NCBI GenBank assembly: GCA_041946685.1
Contig: JBHGAV010000062.1
Location: forward strand, 1 to 22,250
Source of the DNA: JBHGAV01 sp041946685
GTDB lineage: Bacteria; Acidobacteriota; Terriglobia; Bryobacterales; Bryobacteraceae
Direction of reading: 5' to 3'
DNA length: 22,250 nt
The notes under the pieces: generated by a model
Databases searched by the model: none
What the model saw: only the letters and a program-made list of their open reading frames with translations
Told to the model about the DNA's origin: nothing
Shown: piece after piece, positions 6,776 to 14,492 of the stretch
Layout: each line of letters begins with the position of its first letter
Numbering within the stretch: the stretch's first letter is position 1
Position numbers and translations under genes: made by a program

Positions 6776-8098
6776 CTACCACTCGGCCACCGAGCCGTCG
6801 TCGTGGAAGGCGCGCGCCATGGCGCGGGTGCCGCCGAAGGGGTACTTCTTCAATGCTTCTTCGGTCAGCTCGAAGCCCAGCCCCGGCTTGTCGGGCAGCG
6901 GGAAACGCCCGTTGACCATACGCATGGCCGGGAATCCGAGCCATTCCTCCCAGATCTTGTCTTCCTTGGACGGGGTCACCCCGCCGCAGATTTCCTGAAC
7001 CAGGAAGTTGGGCATGGCGGCATCCACGTGCAGACTGGCGATTCCGCCGATGGGTCCCTCGCAGGCGTGGGGAGCCATGGAGATGCCCGAAGCATCCGCC
7101 ATCGCGCCCACCTTCCACAAGGCGGTGATGCCGCCCACGTGGTTGATGTCGGTCTGAATGATGTCCACGACGCCCTGCTCGATCAGTTCTCGGCAGCCAT
7201 AGGCGGCCACCAGCCGCTCGCCTGTGGCGATGGGGGTGGTCGAACGGCTCGAAATCCGGGCCATCGCCTTGATGTTCTCCGGCGGGCAAGGCTCCTCGAC
7301 GAACAGCAGGTTGAGCGGTTCGATCTCCCTGATGATGACGGACGCCACCGTCGCGCTGGGCTTGGCGTGGAAGTCGCAGGCGATGTCGATCTCCGGCCCA
7401 AGCGCCTCCCGCATCATGGCCAATTGCTTGACGGCCGCGTCGATCTTCGCGTGCCGTTCGAGCCACTCGTAGTAGCCCGGGATGCCGGTCTTGAAGCAGG
7501 TGACGCCCTGCTCGACCGCCGTCTCGCGCAGCTTCATGAGTTGCTCACGCCCTTGTGCGCGGGCGTGATAGTAGCCGCGAACGCCGCGCGGGTCATAGGG
7601 CCCTCCAAGCAGCTTGTACACCGGCATCCCCAGGATCTTGCCCCGCAGGTCCCACAGCGCCTGGTCGATTCCGGAAATCGCCGACCCCATGACCGGACCC
7701 GCGCGGTAGAAGCTGCTCACATACATCATCTGCCACAGGTGCTCCACCTGCATGGGATCCGAGCCTATGATGTGCTCGCTGAAGTCGTTTACACAGGCGA
7801 TCGTTGCGCCGGCCTTGCCCTCCAGGGTGCCTTCGCCCCAGCCTACCAGCCCCACGTTGGTTTCCAGCTTTACAAAGACGTAGGGGCGATCCGACTGCGG
7901 AGTCAGCGAGACTCCGATCGCCTTCATTCCCGTGACGCGCACCTTCGACCCGACATCCTTGAACGCGTCGGCAGCCATGCCGCCGCGGCGAGGAGGCTGC
8001 ATCTCCGCCTCTCCCACGGCGCAGGCGCAATCCGCATACGCGGTCCGGCCGAGCGCCACCGCGCCGGCCATTCCCCCAAAGAAATCCCGCCGTCTCAT
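6776..8098 (-). CDS. Enolase-superfamily sugar-acid dehydratase (galactonate dehydratase-like), Tat-exported
   Basis: The 440-residue product belongs to the mandelate racemase/muconate lactonising branch of the enolase superfamily. The spacing of its active-site residues equals that of E. coli D-galactonate dehydratase: metal ligands D242, E268 and E294 (26-residue steps), H244 two after the first ligand, the D317/H344 base dyad and E369. It should therefore dehydrate an aldonic acid to a 2-keto-3-deoxy acid, or act on a close analogue; the exact substrate cannot be read. The N terminus MRRRDFFGG followed by a hydrophobic stretch to about residue 22 is a twin-arginine signal, so the folded enzyme is probably exported. 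The ATG at 8098 overlaps the stop of the upstream paralogue (ATGA), indicating coupling. It is the second gene of a two-gene minus-strand operon. Confidence 0.9.
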   Translation of the reverse strand: MRRRDFFGGMAGAVALGRTAYADCACAVGEAEMQPPRRGGMAADAFKDVGSKVRVTGMKAIGVSLTPQSDRPYVFVKLETNVGLVGWGEGTLEGKAGATIACVNDFSEHIIGSDPMQVEHLWQMMYVSSFYRAGPVMGSAISGIDQALWDLRGKILGMPVYKLLGGPYDPRGVRGYYHARAQGREQLMKLRETAVEQGVTCFKTGIPGYYEWLERHAKIDAAVKQLAMMREALGPEIDIACDFHAKPSATVASVIIREIEPLNLLFVEEPCPPENIKAMARISSRSTTPIATGERLVAAYGCRELIEQGVVDIIQTDINHVGGITALWKVGAMADASGISMAPHACEGPIGGIASLHVDAAMPNFLVQEICGGVTPSKEDKIWEEWLGFPAMRMVNGRFPLPDKPGLGFELTEEALKKYPFGGTRAMARAFHDDGSVAEW

Positions 8099-9246
8099 GC
8101 TGCCTCCCTGTATTTCTTCAAGGCTTCCTCGTTAACCGTAATCCCCAACCCCGGGCCCGTTGGCAGCGCCGCGAAACCGTCCTTCACGGTCTCCAGCCCC
8201 GCGCCCGCGATCTCCGCCCTCATGCGGCGGTCCTGCTCGGCTTCCGGCAGCGGAATCTGCTGGATGAAGAAGTTGGGCAGCGAAGCCGCCAGGTGCAGCG
8301 CCGCCGCCGTCGCGATCGGTCCCCCGTCGTGGTAGGGCGCAACCGCGACGTAATACGTCTCGGCAATGACCGCCCATCGCCGGATCGCCGAGATCCCGTT
8401 GAGCGAAATGTCCGGCCGGATGACGTCAATGGCGTCCTCGCGCAGCAGATTCTGGAAATCGGCGCCGGAACGCATGTTCCTGCCGAAGCCCAGAGGCGTC
8501 ACGCTCTCGCCCGCGATCTTCTTGACCGCACCCAGGTTCAGATAGGGGCACGGCTCGTCGAACCACAGCAGGTGGAACTTCTCCAGGTCGGCGGCGGCCA
8601 TGGCCGCGTCCCCCGGCACGAAGCGGCCCGCGCCGTCGAGCACGAAATCGACCTGCTCTCCTCCGGCGCTGCGCAGAGCCTCCAACCTCTTACGGGTGGC
8701 GAGCACCCAGGCCTGCCCCTGGTTACGAAACGTCACGGGGGGGGCCGGGACCGTGAAGGCCCGGTAGCCGGCCGACAGCGCCTGTTTCATCGAGCCGATC
8801 AAGGCCGCGTCGGACTCGCCTTTCAGCGGCGCGAGCGCCCTCGCCTTGAAACGCGTCGGCCCTCCCAGCACCTGGTATACGGGCGCCTTGGCTGCCTTCC
8901 CAACGATATCCAGCAGCGCCATGTTTATGGCCGCGCCCACGCCGCCCAGTTCCTCCAGGCGGCTCGCGAGCACCTGGTATGAAGTTGCGGGCTGCTCGAT
9001 CACTGCCGTGGCTCGCGCGACCTCCGCCCTCTGGTCGCCCGCGCATTCGCCATAACCGGTTACGCCGGAGAACGTCCTGAGCCGGACCACGGTATAGGCT
9101 CGCCGCGAGACCGGCTCGCGGACGACAAAGGCCTGCGTCGCCTGCACGCGCAATTCTTTTTCCGACGGCGCGGCGGCAGCCGCGGCGCCCTGCAAGGCGC
9201 CCATGGCGGCCAGCCGCGCTCTTCGTAACGCTACGTTCGGCAGCAT
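8095..9246 (-). CDS. Enolase-superfamily paralogue with altered active site
   Basis: The 383-residue product has the same fold as its downstream neighbour (for example GVTGYGE at 61-67, VYQVLGGP at 123-130, LGITVNEEALKKY at the end). The active site has changed. D204 is kept, but the second metal ligand is Asp230 instead of Glu, the third position is Arg256 (GFGR where the neighbour has TGER), the histidine after the first ligand is Ala206, and the final Glu is Gln330. D279 and H306 remain at the normal spacing. Normal magnesium-dependent dehydration therefore looks unlikely; it may be a pseudoenzyme partner or bind substrate differently. The N terminus has an RRARLAAMGAL stretch and an Ala-rich region that could be an export signal. 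Start ATG at 9246 follows a strong AAGGAGG six bases upstream. First gene of the operon. Confidence 0.82.
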   Translation of the reverse strand: MLPNVALRRARLAAMGALQGAAAAAAPSEKELRVQATQAFVVREPVSRRAYTVVRLRTFSGVTGYGECAGDQRAEVARATAVIEQPATSYQVLASRLEELGGVGAAINMALLDIVGKAAKAPVYQVLGGPTRFKARALAPLKGESDAALIGSMKQALSAGYRAFTVPAPPVTFRNQGQAWVLATRKRLEALRSAGGEQVDFVLDGAGRFVPGDAAMAAADLEKFHLLWFDEPCPYLNLGAVKKIAGESVTPLGFGRNMRSGADFQNLLREDAIDVIRPDISLNGISAIRRWAVIAETYYVAVAPYHDGGPIATAAALHLAASLPNFFIQQIPLPEAEQDRRMRAEIAGAGLETVKDGFAALPTGPGLGITVNEEALKKYREAA

Positions 9247-9275
9247 GTCTGCCCTCCTTTTCTAGTTCGGTACAT

Positions 9276-9316
9276 CTACAAGCAGTCCTGCTACAAGCCC
9301 CTCGACCAAATTGTAG
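9276..9316. repeat. Three-copy CTACAA motif, candidate operator array
   Basis: CTACAAGC occurs at 9276-9283 and again at 9291-9298 (15-bp period), and the reverse complement TTGTAG of its first six bases sits at 9311-9316, making an inverted pair with the second copy. The array lies 30 to 70 bp upstream of the enolase-superfamily operon (start 9246) and overlaps a possible -10 box. This is the usual layout of a repressor site, though the regulator is not encoded nearby. Confidence 0.4.
9310..9315 (-). promoter_or_regulatory. Possible -10 box of the dehydratase operon
   Basis: Reading the minus strand, TACAAT (five of six bases of TATAAT) lies 64 bases upstream of the ATG at 9246. No good -35 hexamer was seen at 16-18 bases upstream, so an activator or a weak promoter is possible. 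The box overlaps one half of the CTACAA/TTGTAG inverted repeat. Confidence 0.3.
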
Positions 9317-9379
9317 GTTCCGCGTGTATGATCGTGACGCTCCGGACCGGGGCTGACAGAAGATGTTACCACTACTGCA

Positions 9380-10657
9380 CTAGAAAGCGAGCCGGGTGTT
9401 CCCGGCGGCTCCCGTGCCCGCCATCACCGGGCGGTTGGAGGCTGGAATCTCCCGCATCTGAGCCACGTACCGGTCGCGGATTGCGGCAAAGGAGGCAAGC
9501 TCCCCCGGGGCGATCTTCGCCGCCGGCGGCAGCCGCAGGCGCTCGAAATTGACGAACCTACCGTTTCTGGTCATGCGGAAATCCAGGTGAGGACCGGTGG
9601 CGAGGCCCGTCGCGCCGACCAGCCCGACGTGCTGGCCCTGTTCCACGCGCTCTCCGGCTCTTACCAGAATGCGGGACAGGTGCAGATACATGGTCTCGTA
9701 GCCGTTGGCGTGCCGGATCTTGACCATGTTGCCCCCCTGGCCGCTCCAACCCGCCGACACTACCACGCCGCTGCCGATCGATTGCACCGGGGTCCCCGCC
9801 GGCGCCGCGTAGTCCGTCCCCAGGTGCGGGCGCACAATCTTCAAGATGGGGTGCCGGCGTCTCTGCGAGAAACGCGAACTGATCCTGGCCTCGTACTTGA
9901 ACGGCGAACGGAGGAAGGCCGACTGTAGCGCATCTCCGTCGCGGGAGTAATAGGCAGGTTTGCCGTCGCTCGCCGGGAACAGGTAGGCGTCGTACAGCTT
10001 TCCGGCGTTATTGTAGGTTGCCGCCAGAATGCGCAGGTAGGCCGGAGGCTGGCCGTTGGAGTATTCCCGCTTCTCCACCAGCAGGCTGAACTCGTCTCCT
10101 TCGCACGGGTCGGTGTAGAAGTCCAGGCTCCATCCGAAGATCTCCGCCATCTGGAGCGCCAGTTCGGCCCGCTCTCCGGTCTGCTCCATGCTCTCGTAGA
10201 GCGAGCTCTTCAGAGTGCCGCGGATCGTGACCGCGCGGGTGAAGGAGGGCACCTCAACCACCGTCGCTGAGAATTCGTCACCGGGGCGGGAGAGCTGAAG
10301 CTGATGGTCGCGGTCGATCAGATATGAGATGGACTCAATCCGGCCCACTTCGGAGCGTTCCAAGACCAGAGAGGTTCCGGCGCGCAGCTTTCTGACGTCG
10401 AACGCGCCGCGGATCGCCTCTAGCGCCTTGGACGCGGACTGCTGATCCAGGCCAGCGCGGGCGAGCAGACCGGCCAGGTTGTCTCCGGCGTGGATCGGAA
10501 GTGCTTCCGTGAGCAGCTTGCGGATGGCGGCGGTGGACGGCTCGGGGAGGGGAGGGGAAGAGTGCCCGGGAGCGGAGCGCGTCAGCCATATCGCCGCGCC
10601 CGCCCCCAACATGCACACTCCGAAAACCGCGACCCTGACTTGCCGGTTGAGATTCAA
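9380..10657 (-). CDS. M23-family (LytM-like) envelope peptidase homologue
   Basis: The 425-residue product has an N-terminal membrane anchor or signal (about 8-25), a LysM/OapA-like segment (about 50-100), a middle domain resembling that of MepM/Csd3-type proteins, and a C-terminal LytM domain (about 255-375). The LytM site shows H278 and D282 (HLGTD), H326 (YLHLS) and H357, but the usual HxH motif reads HLDFR, so the zinc-ligand histidine is Asp359. Members cleave or bind peptidoglycan cross-bridges in the periplasm; the Asp variant may still bind metal or may be a regulator of amidases. The start is the TTG at 10657, which keeps the positively charged N terminus and full hydrophobic helix; the ATG at 10612 with GGAG five bases upstream would shorten that helix. 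Confidence 0.85.
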   Translation of the reverse strand: MNLNRQVRVAVFGVCMLGAGAAIWLTRSAPGHSSPPLPEPSTAAIRKLLTEALPIHAGDNLAGLLARAGLDQQSASKALEAIRGAFDVRKLRAGTSLVLERSEVGRIESISYLIDRDHQLQLSRPGDEFSATVVEVPSFTRAVTIRGTLKSSLYESMEQTGERAELALQMAEIFGWSLDFYTDPCEGDEFSLLVEKREYSNGQPPAYLRILAATYNNAGKLYDAYLFPASDGKPAYYSRDGDALQSAFLRSPFKYEARISSRFSQRRRHPILKIVRPHLGTDYAAPAGTPVQSIGSGVVVSAGWSGQGGNMVKIRHANGYETMYLHLSRILVRAGERVEQGQHVGLVGATGLATGPHLDFRMTRNGRFVNFERLRLPPAAKIAPGELASFAAIRDRYVAQMREIPASNRPVMAGTGAAGNTRLAF

Positions 10658-10663
10658 TCTCCC

Positions 10664-10693
10664 AATTTAGTCTCTGCGCCTCGTTTCGGTCAA
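10664..10693 (-). promoter_or_regulatory. Likely sigma70-type promoter of the M23 gene
   Basis: On the minus strand TTGACC (10688-10693, five of six of TTGACA) is followed after 18 bases by TAAATT (10664-10669). The predicted transcription start would fall at or very near the TTG start codon at 10657, implying either a leaderless message or use of the downstream ATG at 10612. It also separates this gene from the iron-sulfur operon upstream. Confidence 0.4.
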
Positions 10694-10744
10694 ACCCGCG
10701 GCGGCAGGGGGCGGGAGATCAAAGAACCTCAACCGGGGGCGCGG

Positions 10745-11284
10745 CTAGGACCTCGAAGCCACCACCCAGCCGCTGGTGCACATGGAGAAGCATTCGCCGC
10801 AGTTGCCGCAGGCAAGCGGAGAGCCCTCCACCAGGGCCGGCCGACGGTCGATTCCCCGGCTCTTGAAAAACAGCAGGCCGGACTTCTTCACCTCGGCGCA
10901 GTAACGGACGCACAGCCCGCAAAGGCTGCAATCCGCCATTCCGGTCGAGAACCGCGACTTGGTCACGCCGTATCGCTTGGCGTAGCCCTGGGCCGAGGGC
11001 CAGAGGAGTTCGATGATCATCTTGCGGATGCGTGTCGTCTTCTCCGTCTCGGTCTGCACGACGAGGCCTTCCTCGACCGGGAAGAGGCAGGAGGCGACCA
11101 GCCGGGTGCGCCCCTTCTTCTGGACCTCCACCATGCACATGCGGCATGCCCCGTAGGGTTCAAGGCGATCGTCGTGACAGAGTGTGGGGATATCGATGCC
11201 CGCGGCCCTGGACGCCTGAAGGACCGTGGCCCCCTTGGCTGCCTGCACGGTCTTGCCGTTGATTTGTATGTTGACCAGTTCCAT
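10745..11284 (-). CDS. HoxU/HydA-N-terminus-like iron-sulfur subunit
   Basis: The 179-residue protein matches the N-terminal iron-sulfur part of NuoG, HoxU and HydA-type subunits. A plant-type [2Fe-2S] ferredoxin domain has C36, C47, C50 and C66; two [4Fe-4S] motifs follow, C119-x2-C122-x2-C125-x3-C129 and C159-x2-C162-x2-C165-x3-C169. The His-Cys3 cluster found between these domains in full NuoG/HoxU is not visible, and the protein stops ten residues after the last cysteine, where HydA would continue into its H-cluster domain. It probably carries electrons between the flavoprotein encoded just upstream (12-bp gap) and an unknown partner. Start ATG at 11284. It is the last gene of the predicted sigma54-driven operon. 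Confidence 0.88.
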   Translation of the reverse strand: MELVNIQINGKTVQAAKGATVLQASRAAGIDIPTLCHDDRLEPYGACRMCMVEVQKKGRTRLVASCLFPVEEGLVVQTETEKTTRIRKMIIELLWPSAQGYAKRYGVTKSRFSTGMADCSLCGLCVRYCAEVKKSGLLFFKSRGIDRRPALVEGSPLACGNCGECFSMCTSGWVVASRS

Positions 11285-11296
11285 GATCTTCTCCTC

Positions 11297-13222
11297 TCAC
11301 GCTCTCACTTCGGCTTGCGGCGGCTGCACGGGAACCTGATAGACGGCGGGCTTTGCCGGGACCTTGTGAATGGCTGAGAACCTGTCCGGGCAGGCCGTGA
11401 GACAGGCCCCGCACTTGGAGCACTTCGCCTGGATGATCAGGTAGTTCCCGCCGTCGGCTTTCTGGATCGCTTCCACCGGGCAGGCGCGAGCGCAGGCGCC
11501 GCAGGGCGGATGAGAACACTTGGTCTGGTCTATCTCGTACTGGATCAGCGCGGTGCAACTGTTGGCAGGGCAGCGTTTCTCCCGGATGTGCGCCTCGTAT
11601 TCCTTGCGGAAGTACTTGATCGTGCTGCGAACCGGGAACGGCGCCGTGCGGCCCAGCGCGCAGAGAGAAGCCATCTCCATGACCTCGGAGAGTTCCTCGA
11701 GCAGCTCCAGGTCGCCTTCGCGGCCCTGACCCGCCGTAATCCGGTCCAGGATCGCGAGCATCTGCCGCAGTCCTTCCCGGCAGGGTACGCACTTGCCGCA
11801 GGATTCATGAGCCAGGAAGTTGACGTAGTAACGGGCGGTGTCGACCATGCAGGTCTCTTCGTCCATCACGATCATTCCGCCGGAGCCCATCATCGAGCCG
11901 GCCTTGTCCAGTTCGTCGAAATCCACCGGCAGATCCAGCAGCGCCTCCGGCAGCACTCCGCCCGACGGCCCGCCGGTCTGTACAGCCTTGAACTTCTTTC
12001 CCTTCGGAAGGCCGCCGCCGATCTTGAAGATGATGTCGCGCAGGCTCATGCCCATCGGCACCTCGACCAGGCCGCTGTTCTGCACCTTTCCGACCAGCGA
12101 GAAGATTTTGGTGCCGGGGCTGCCCTCCGTGCCCAGGCTCCGGAACCACTTGGCCCCGCGGCTGATGATGAACGGCACGTTGGCCCAGGTCTCGACATTA
12201 TTGAGGCAAGTCGGCTTGGACCACAGGCCCTTCTCCGATGTGTGGATGTACTTCGGGCGCGGCTCGCCGACCTTTCCTTCTATGGCGCTCATGAGCGCGG
12301 AAGACTCGCCGGATACGAACGCGCCCGCGCCGCGGTGGATCTTCACGTCGAAGCTGAATCCGGAGCCGAGGATGTTCTTACCCAGCAGGCCGAGCTCCCG
12401 TGCCTGCTCGATGGCGTTCTGCGCGTGCTTGTGCGCCAGCGGGTACTCCTGCCGGACGTAGATGTAGCCTTCGGACGCCCCGATGGCGTAGGCGCCGATG
12501 ATCAGGCCCTCCAGCACGCTGTGGGGATTGCCCTCCAGCAGACTGCGGTCCATGTAGGCGCCCGGATCGCCCTCGTCGCCGTTGACGATCACGTACTTGG
12601 GTGCGCCTTCGGCGCGGCGCGTGGTTTCCCACTTTACCGCCGCCTGGAATCCCGCGCCGCCCCGGCCTCGAAGCCCGGCTTCCTTCACTTCGCCCAGGAC
12701 GGCCTCCGGAGTCATTTTCGTGAGGGCCTTCGCCAGCGCCTCGTAGCCGCCCACGGCGACGTAGTCGCGGACGTTGGTCGCGTCGATCAGGATATTGTTC
12801 GCCAGCAGCACGCGCTGCTGGTGCTTGTAGAAGGGGATGTCCGCGGAGCGGGTGACTCGCTTGCCGGTCTGCTCGTCCACGTATAAAAGCCGGTCGATCA
12901 CCTTCTTGCCTACGACCGTCTCGTCCAGGATCTCGGGCACGTCCTTGATCTGGGCGCGCTGGTAGCAGACGTCCTGGGGTTGAATCACAACCATCGGCCC
13001 GCGCTCGCAGAATCCGTGGCAGCCGGTCCGCCTCAGACCAACCAGGCCGCCGAGGCCGCGCTTCTCGATCTCCTTTTCGAAGCTATCGGCCAGCGCCTCG
13101 GCCCCGTATGCGCAGCAGCCGGTGCCGGTGCAGACCGTAACCCAGACCGGCTTGGCCTGGCGCTCGTACATCACTTCCAGTTTCAGAGCCGCAAGGTCGG
13201 CGGCCTTGTTCAGTCGCGGCAT
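11297..13222 (-). CDS. NuoF/HydB-type NAD(P)H-binding flavoprotein with extra iron-sulfur domains
   Basis: The 641-residue product has the domain order of HydB/HndC, the flavin subunit of electron-bifurcating hydrogenases and related Bfu-type complexes. An N-terminal thioredoxin-like [2Fe-2S] domain shows C31, C36, C68 and C72. The NuoF core follows with GLRGRGGAGF (183-192) and NGDEGDPGAYMDR (214-226) for NADH and FMN, then an SLBB region, and a [4Fe-4S] site from C475, C478, C481 and C521. The C-terminal ferredoxin domain has two more clusters (C569, C574, C577, C581; C601, C604, C607, C611). All ligands look intact. It should oxidise or reduce NAD(P)(H) in the cytoplasm with the NuoE-like and HoxU-like subunits. 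Start ATG at 13222 has AGGAGGG eight bases upstream and overlaps the preceding gene by 13 bp. Confidence 0.94.
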   Translation of the reverse strand: MPRLNKAADLAALKLEVMYERQAKPVWVTVCTGTGCCAYGAEALADSFEKEIEKRGLGGLVGLRRTGCHGFCERGPMVVIQPQDVCYQRAQIKDVPEILDETVVGKKVIDRLLYVDEQTGKRVTRSADIPFYKHQQRVLLANNILIDATNVRDYVAVGGYEALAKALTKMTPEAVLGEVKEAGLRGRGGAGFQAAVKWETTRRAEGAPKYVIVNGDEGDPGAYMDRSLLEGNPHSVLEGLIIGAYAIGASEGYIYVRQEYPLAHKHAQNAIEQARELGLLGKNILGSGFSFDVKIHRGAGAFVSGESSALMSAIEGKVGEPRPKYIHTSEKGLWSKPTCLNNVETWANVPFIISRGAKWFRSLGTEGSPGTKIFSLVGKVQNSGLVEVPMGMSLRDIIFKIGGGLPKGKKFKAVQTGGPSGGVLPEALLDLPVDFDELDKAGSMMGSGGMIVMDEETCMVDTARYYVNFLAHESCGKCVPCREGLRQMLAILDRITAGQGREGDLELLEELSEVMEMASLCALGRTAPFPVRSTIKYFRKEYEAHIREKRCPANSCTALIQYEIDQTKCSHPPCGACARACPVEAIQKADGGNYLIIQAKCSKCGACLTACPDRFSAIHKVPAKPAVYQVPVQPPQAEVRA

Positions 13223-14322
13223 GAGATTCCCTCCTGCTTCTCGTAGGTTTCGATGATCTTCTCCAGCTTCTTCCGGCTGGGATCGCGGTGGTACTGGTTG
13301 TCAATCTGCACCACCGGCGCCAGCGCGCAGCAACCCAGGCAATGAACCGTTTCCAGCGTGAACATCTGCCGGGCGTCGGTCTGGCCCGCCTTGAGATCCA
13401 ACGTCGTCTCCAGGCGGGAAAGCAGCTCCGGCGCCCCGCGCACGTGGCAGGCGGTTCCGGTGCAGACCTGGAAGCGGTGACGGCCCCGCGGCTCCAGGCT
13501 GAAGGCCTCGTAGAAGTTCGCGATCGTGTAGACCTCGCGCGCCGGAACATTGAGCCGCTGCGTGATCCAGTGCAGGATGTAGCGCGGCAGCCAGTGGAAC
13601 TTCTCCTGCACGTCCAGCATGATCTGAATCAGCGCGCCCTTCTGGAAGCCGTACTTCTCCATGATGGCGTCCGCTTCCAGCAGGTCGTGGCGGATGTCGA
13701 GGAGTACGCGCTCTTTCCGTTTGACTTCGCCGAGGCTCTCGGCGTGGTATTTGGCTTCCGCCTCCAGGAAGGAGAGCTCCTCCAGCAGTTGCCGCTTCTC
13801 CATCCCCAGCGAATAGGCTTCACCGAGCACTCCCAATCCGCGCAGCACGAGATCATTCTTGTCCTGCGGCGCCGGGGGCTCCGGCTTCTCCGCCTTCTTA
13901 GCGGCCGGAGACGCCTTGGTTTTGCGCAGTTCGCTCAGGCTGATGCCGCGACGCACCGACTCGAGCAGTTTCTCGGGGTCGAACGGCTTGCTCAGGAAGT
14001 CGAATGCGCCGATCTTCATCGACTCGACCGCGGAATCGACCGTTCCGTGGCCCGTTACCACGATCGGCACCGTCGCCGGAGCGGTCTCGGAGAGATGGGT
14101 GAGGACCTGCAATCCGTCCATGCCCGGCATCTTCAAATCGACCAGCACGACGCGCGGCCGCGTCGACCGGACCAGATCAAGGCCGCGAGGACCGTCGCGG
14201 GCCACGGCGGCGCGATAGCCGCCCATTTCAAGCGTTTGCCGGCATCCTTCGGTGAACGTCTCTTCGTCGTCGATCATCACCACGTCGACGAGCGGGCCGT
14301 GTTCGGCTGTTGTCTCTGTCAT
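13210..14322 (-). CDS. Response-regulator receiver fused to NuoE/HydC-type [2Fe-2S] subunit
   Basis: This 370-residue protein joins two normally separate modules. Residues about 12-125 are a CheY-like receiver with all key residues: D18/D19, phospho-acceptor D62 (VLVDLKMPGMDG), T90 and K112. A charged, partly coiled-coil linker (about 130-210) leads to a NuoE domain with YGFQKGALIQIMLDVQ, the VYTIANFYEAF block and the [2Fe-2S] ligands C287, C292 (CTGTAC), C328 and C332. NuoE subunits pass electrons with NuoF-type flavoproteins, and the partner gene overlaps by 13 bp downstream. The open frame extends to 14514, but a predicted sigma54 promoter lies inside that extension, and GAGGA sits nine bases before the ATG at 14322; the ATG at 14331 is a weaker option. 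The receiver suggests that phosphorylation controls complex assembly or electron flow; that is inference. Confidence 0.92.
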   Translation of the reverse strand: MTETTAEHGPLVDVVMIDDEETFTEGCRQTLEMGGYRAAVARDGPRGLDLVRSTRPRVVLVDLKMPGMDGLQVLTHLSETAPATVPIVVTGHGTVDSAVESMKIGAFDFLSKPFDPEKLLESVRRGISLSELRKTKASPAAKKAEKPEPPAPQDKNDLVLRGLGVLGEAYSLGMEKRQLLEELSFLEAEAKYHAESLGEVKRKERVLLDIRHDLLEADAIMEKYGFQKGALIQIMLDVQEKFHWLPRYILHWITQRLNVPAREVYTIANFYEAFSLEPRGRHRFQVCTGTACHVRGAPELLSRLETTLDLKAGQTDARQMFTLETVHCLGCCALAPVVQIDNQYHRDPSRKKLEKIIETYEKQEGISCRD

Positions 14323-14373
14323 GGTCTCCATTCCTCGGTGGATCGGTTTGCTGGAACCCCGAGTCACAGACAG

Positions 14374-14389
14374 AGCAACCGGCGGACCA
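14374..14389 (-). promoter_or_regulatory. Sigma54 (-24/-12) promoter of the receiver-NuoE operon
   Basis: On the minus strand TGGTCCG-CCGG-TTGCT matches the sigma54 consensus TGGCACG-N4-TTGCW in all but two bases, with the invariant GG and GC ten bases apart. Transcription would begin near 14363, about 41 bases before the ATG at 14322. An NtrC-type activator with a sigma54-contact motif is encoded immediately upstream, which strongly supports the call. Confidence 0.7.
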
Positions 14390-14492
14390 GTCGCCGGACG
14401 GGAGCTCAGGTCGGAGGGGAAAGCCTTTGGCCGCAGAGCGTTAGCTGATCTTCGGCGCTTGAGACAACTCGAAAAAGGCTCTTTGAGGTGGG

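Noticed and set aside
9341..9355. GC-rich near-palindrome GCTCCGGACCGGGGC as terminator of the M23 gene
   Set aside because: The loop would be too small, one pair is mismatched in the relevant RNA, and no U-run follows.
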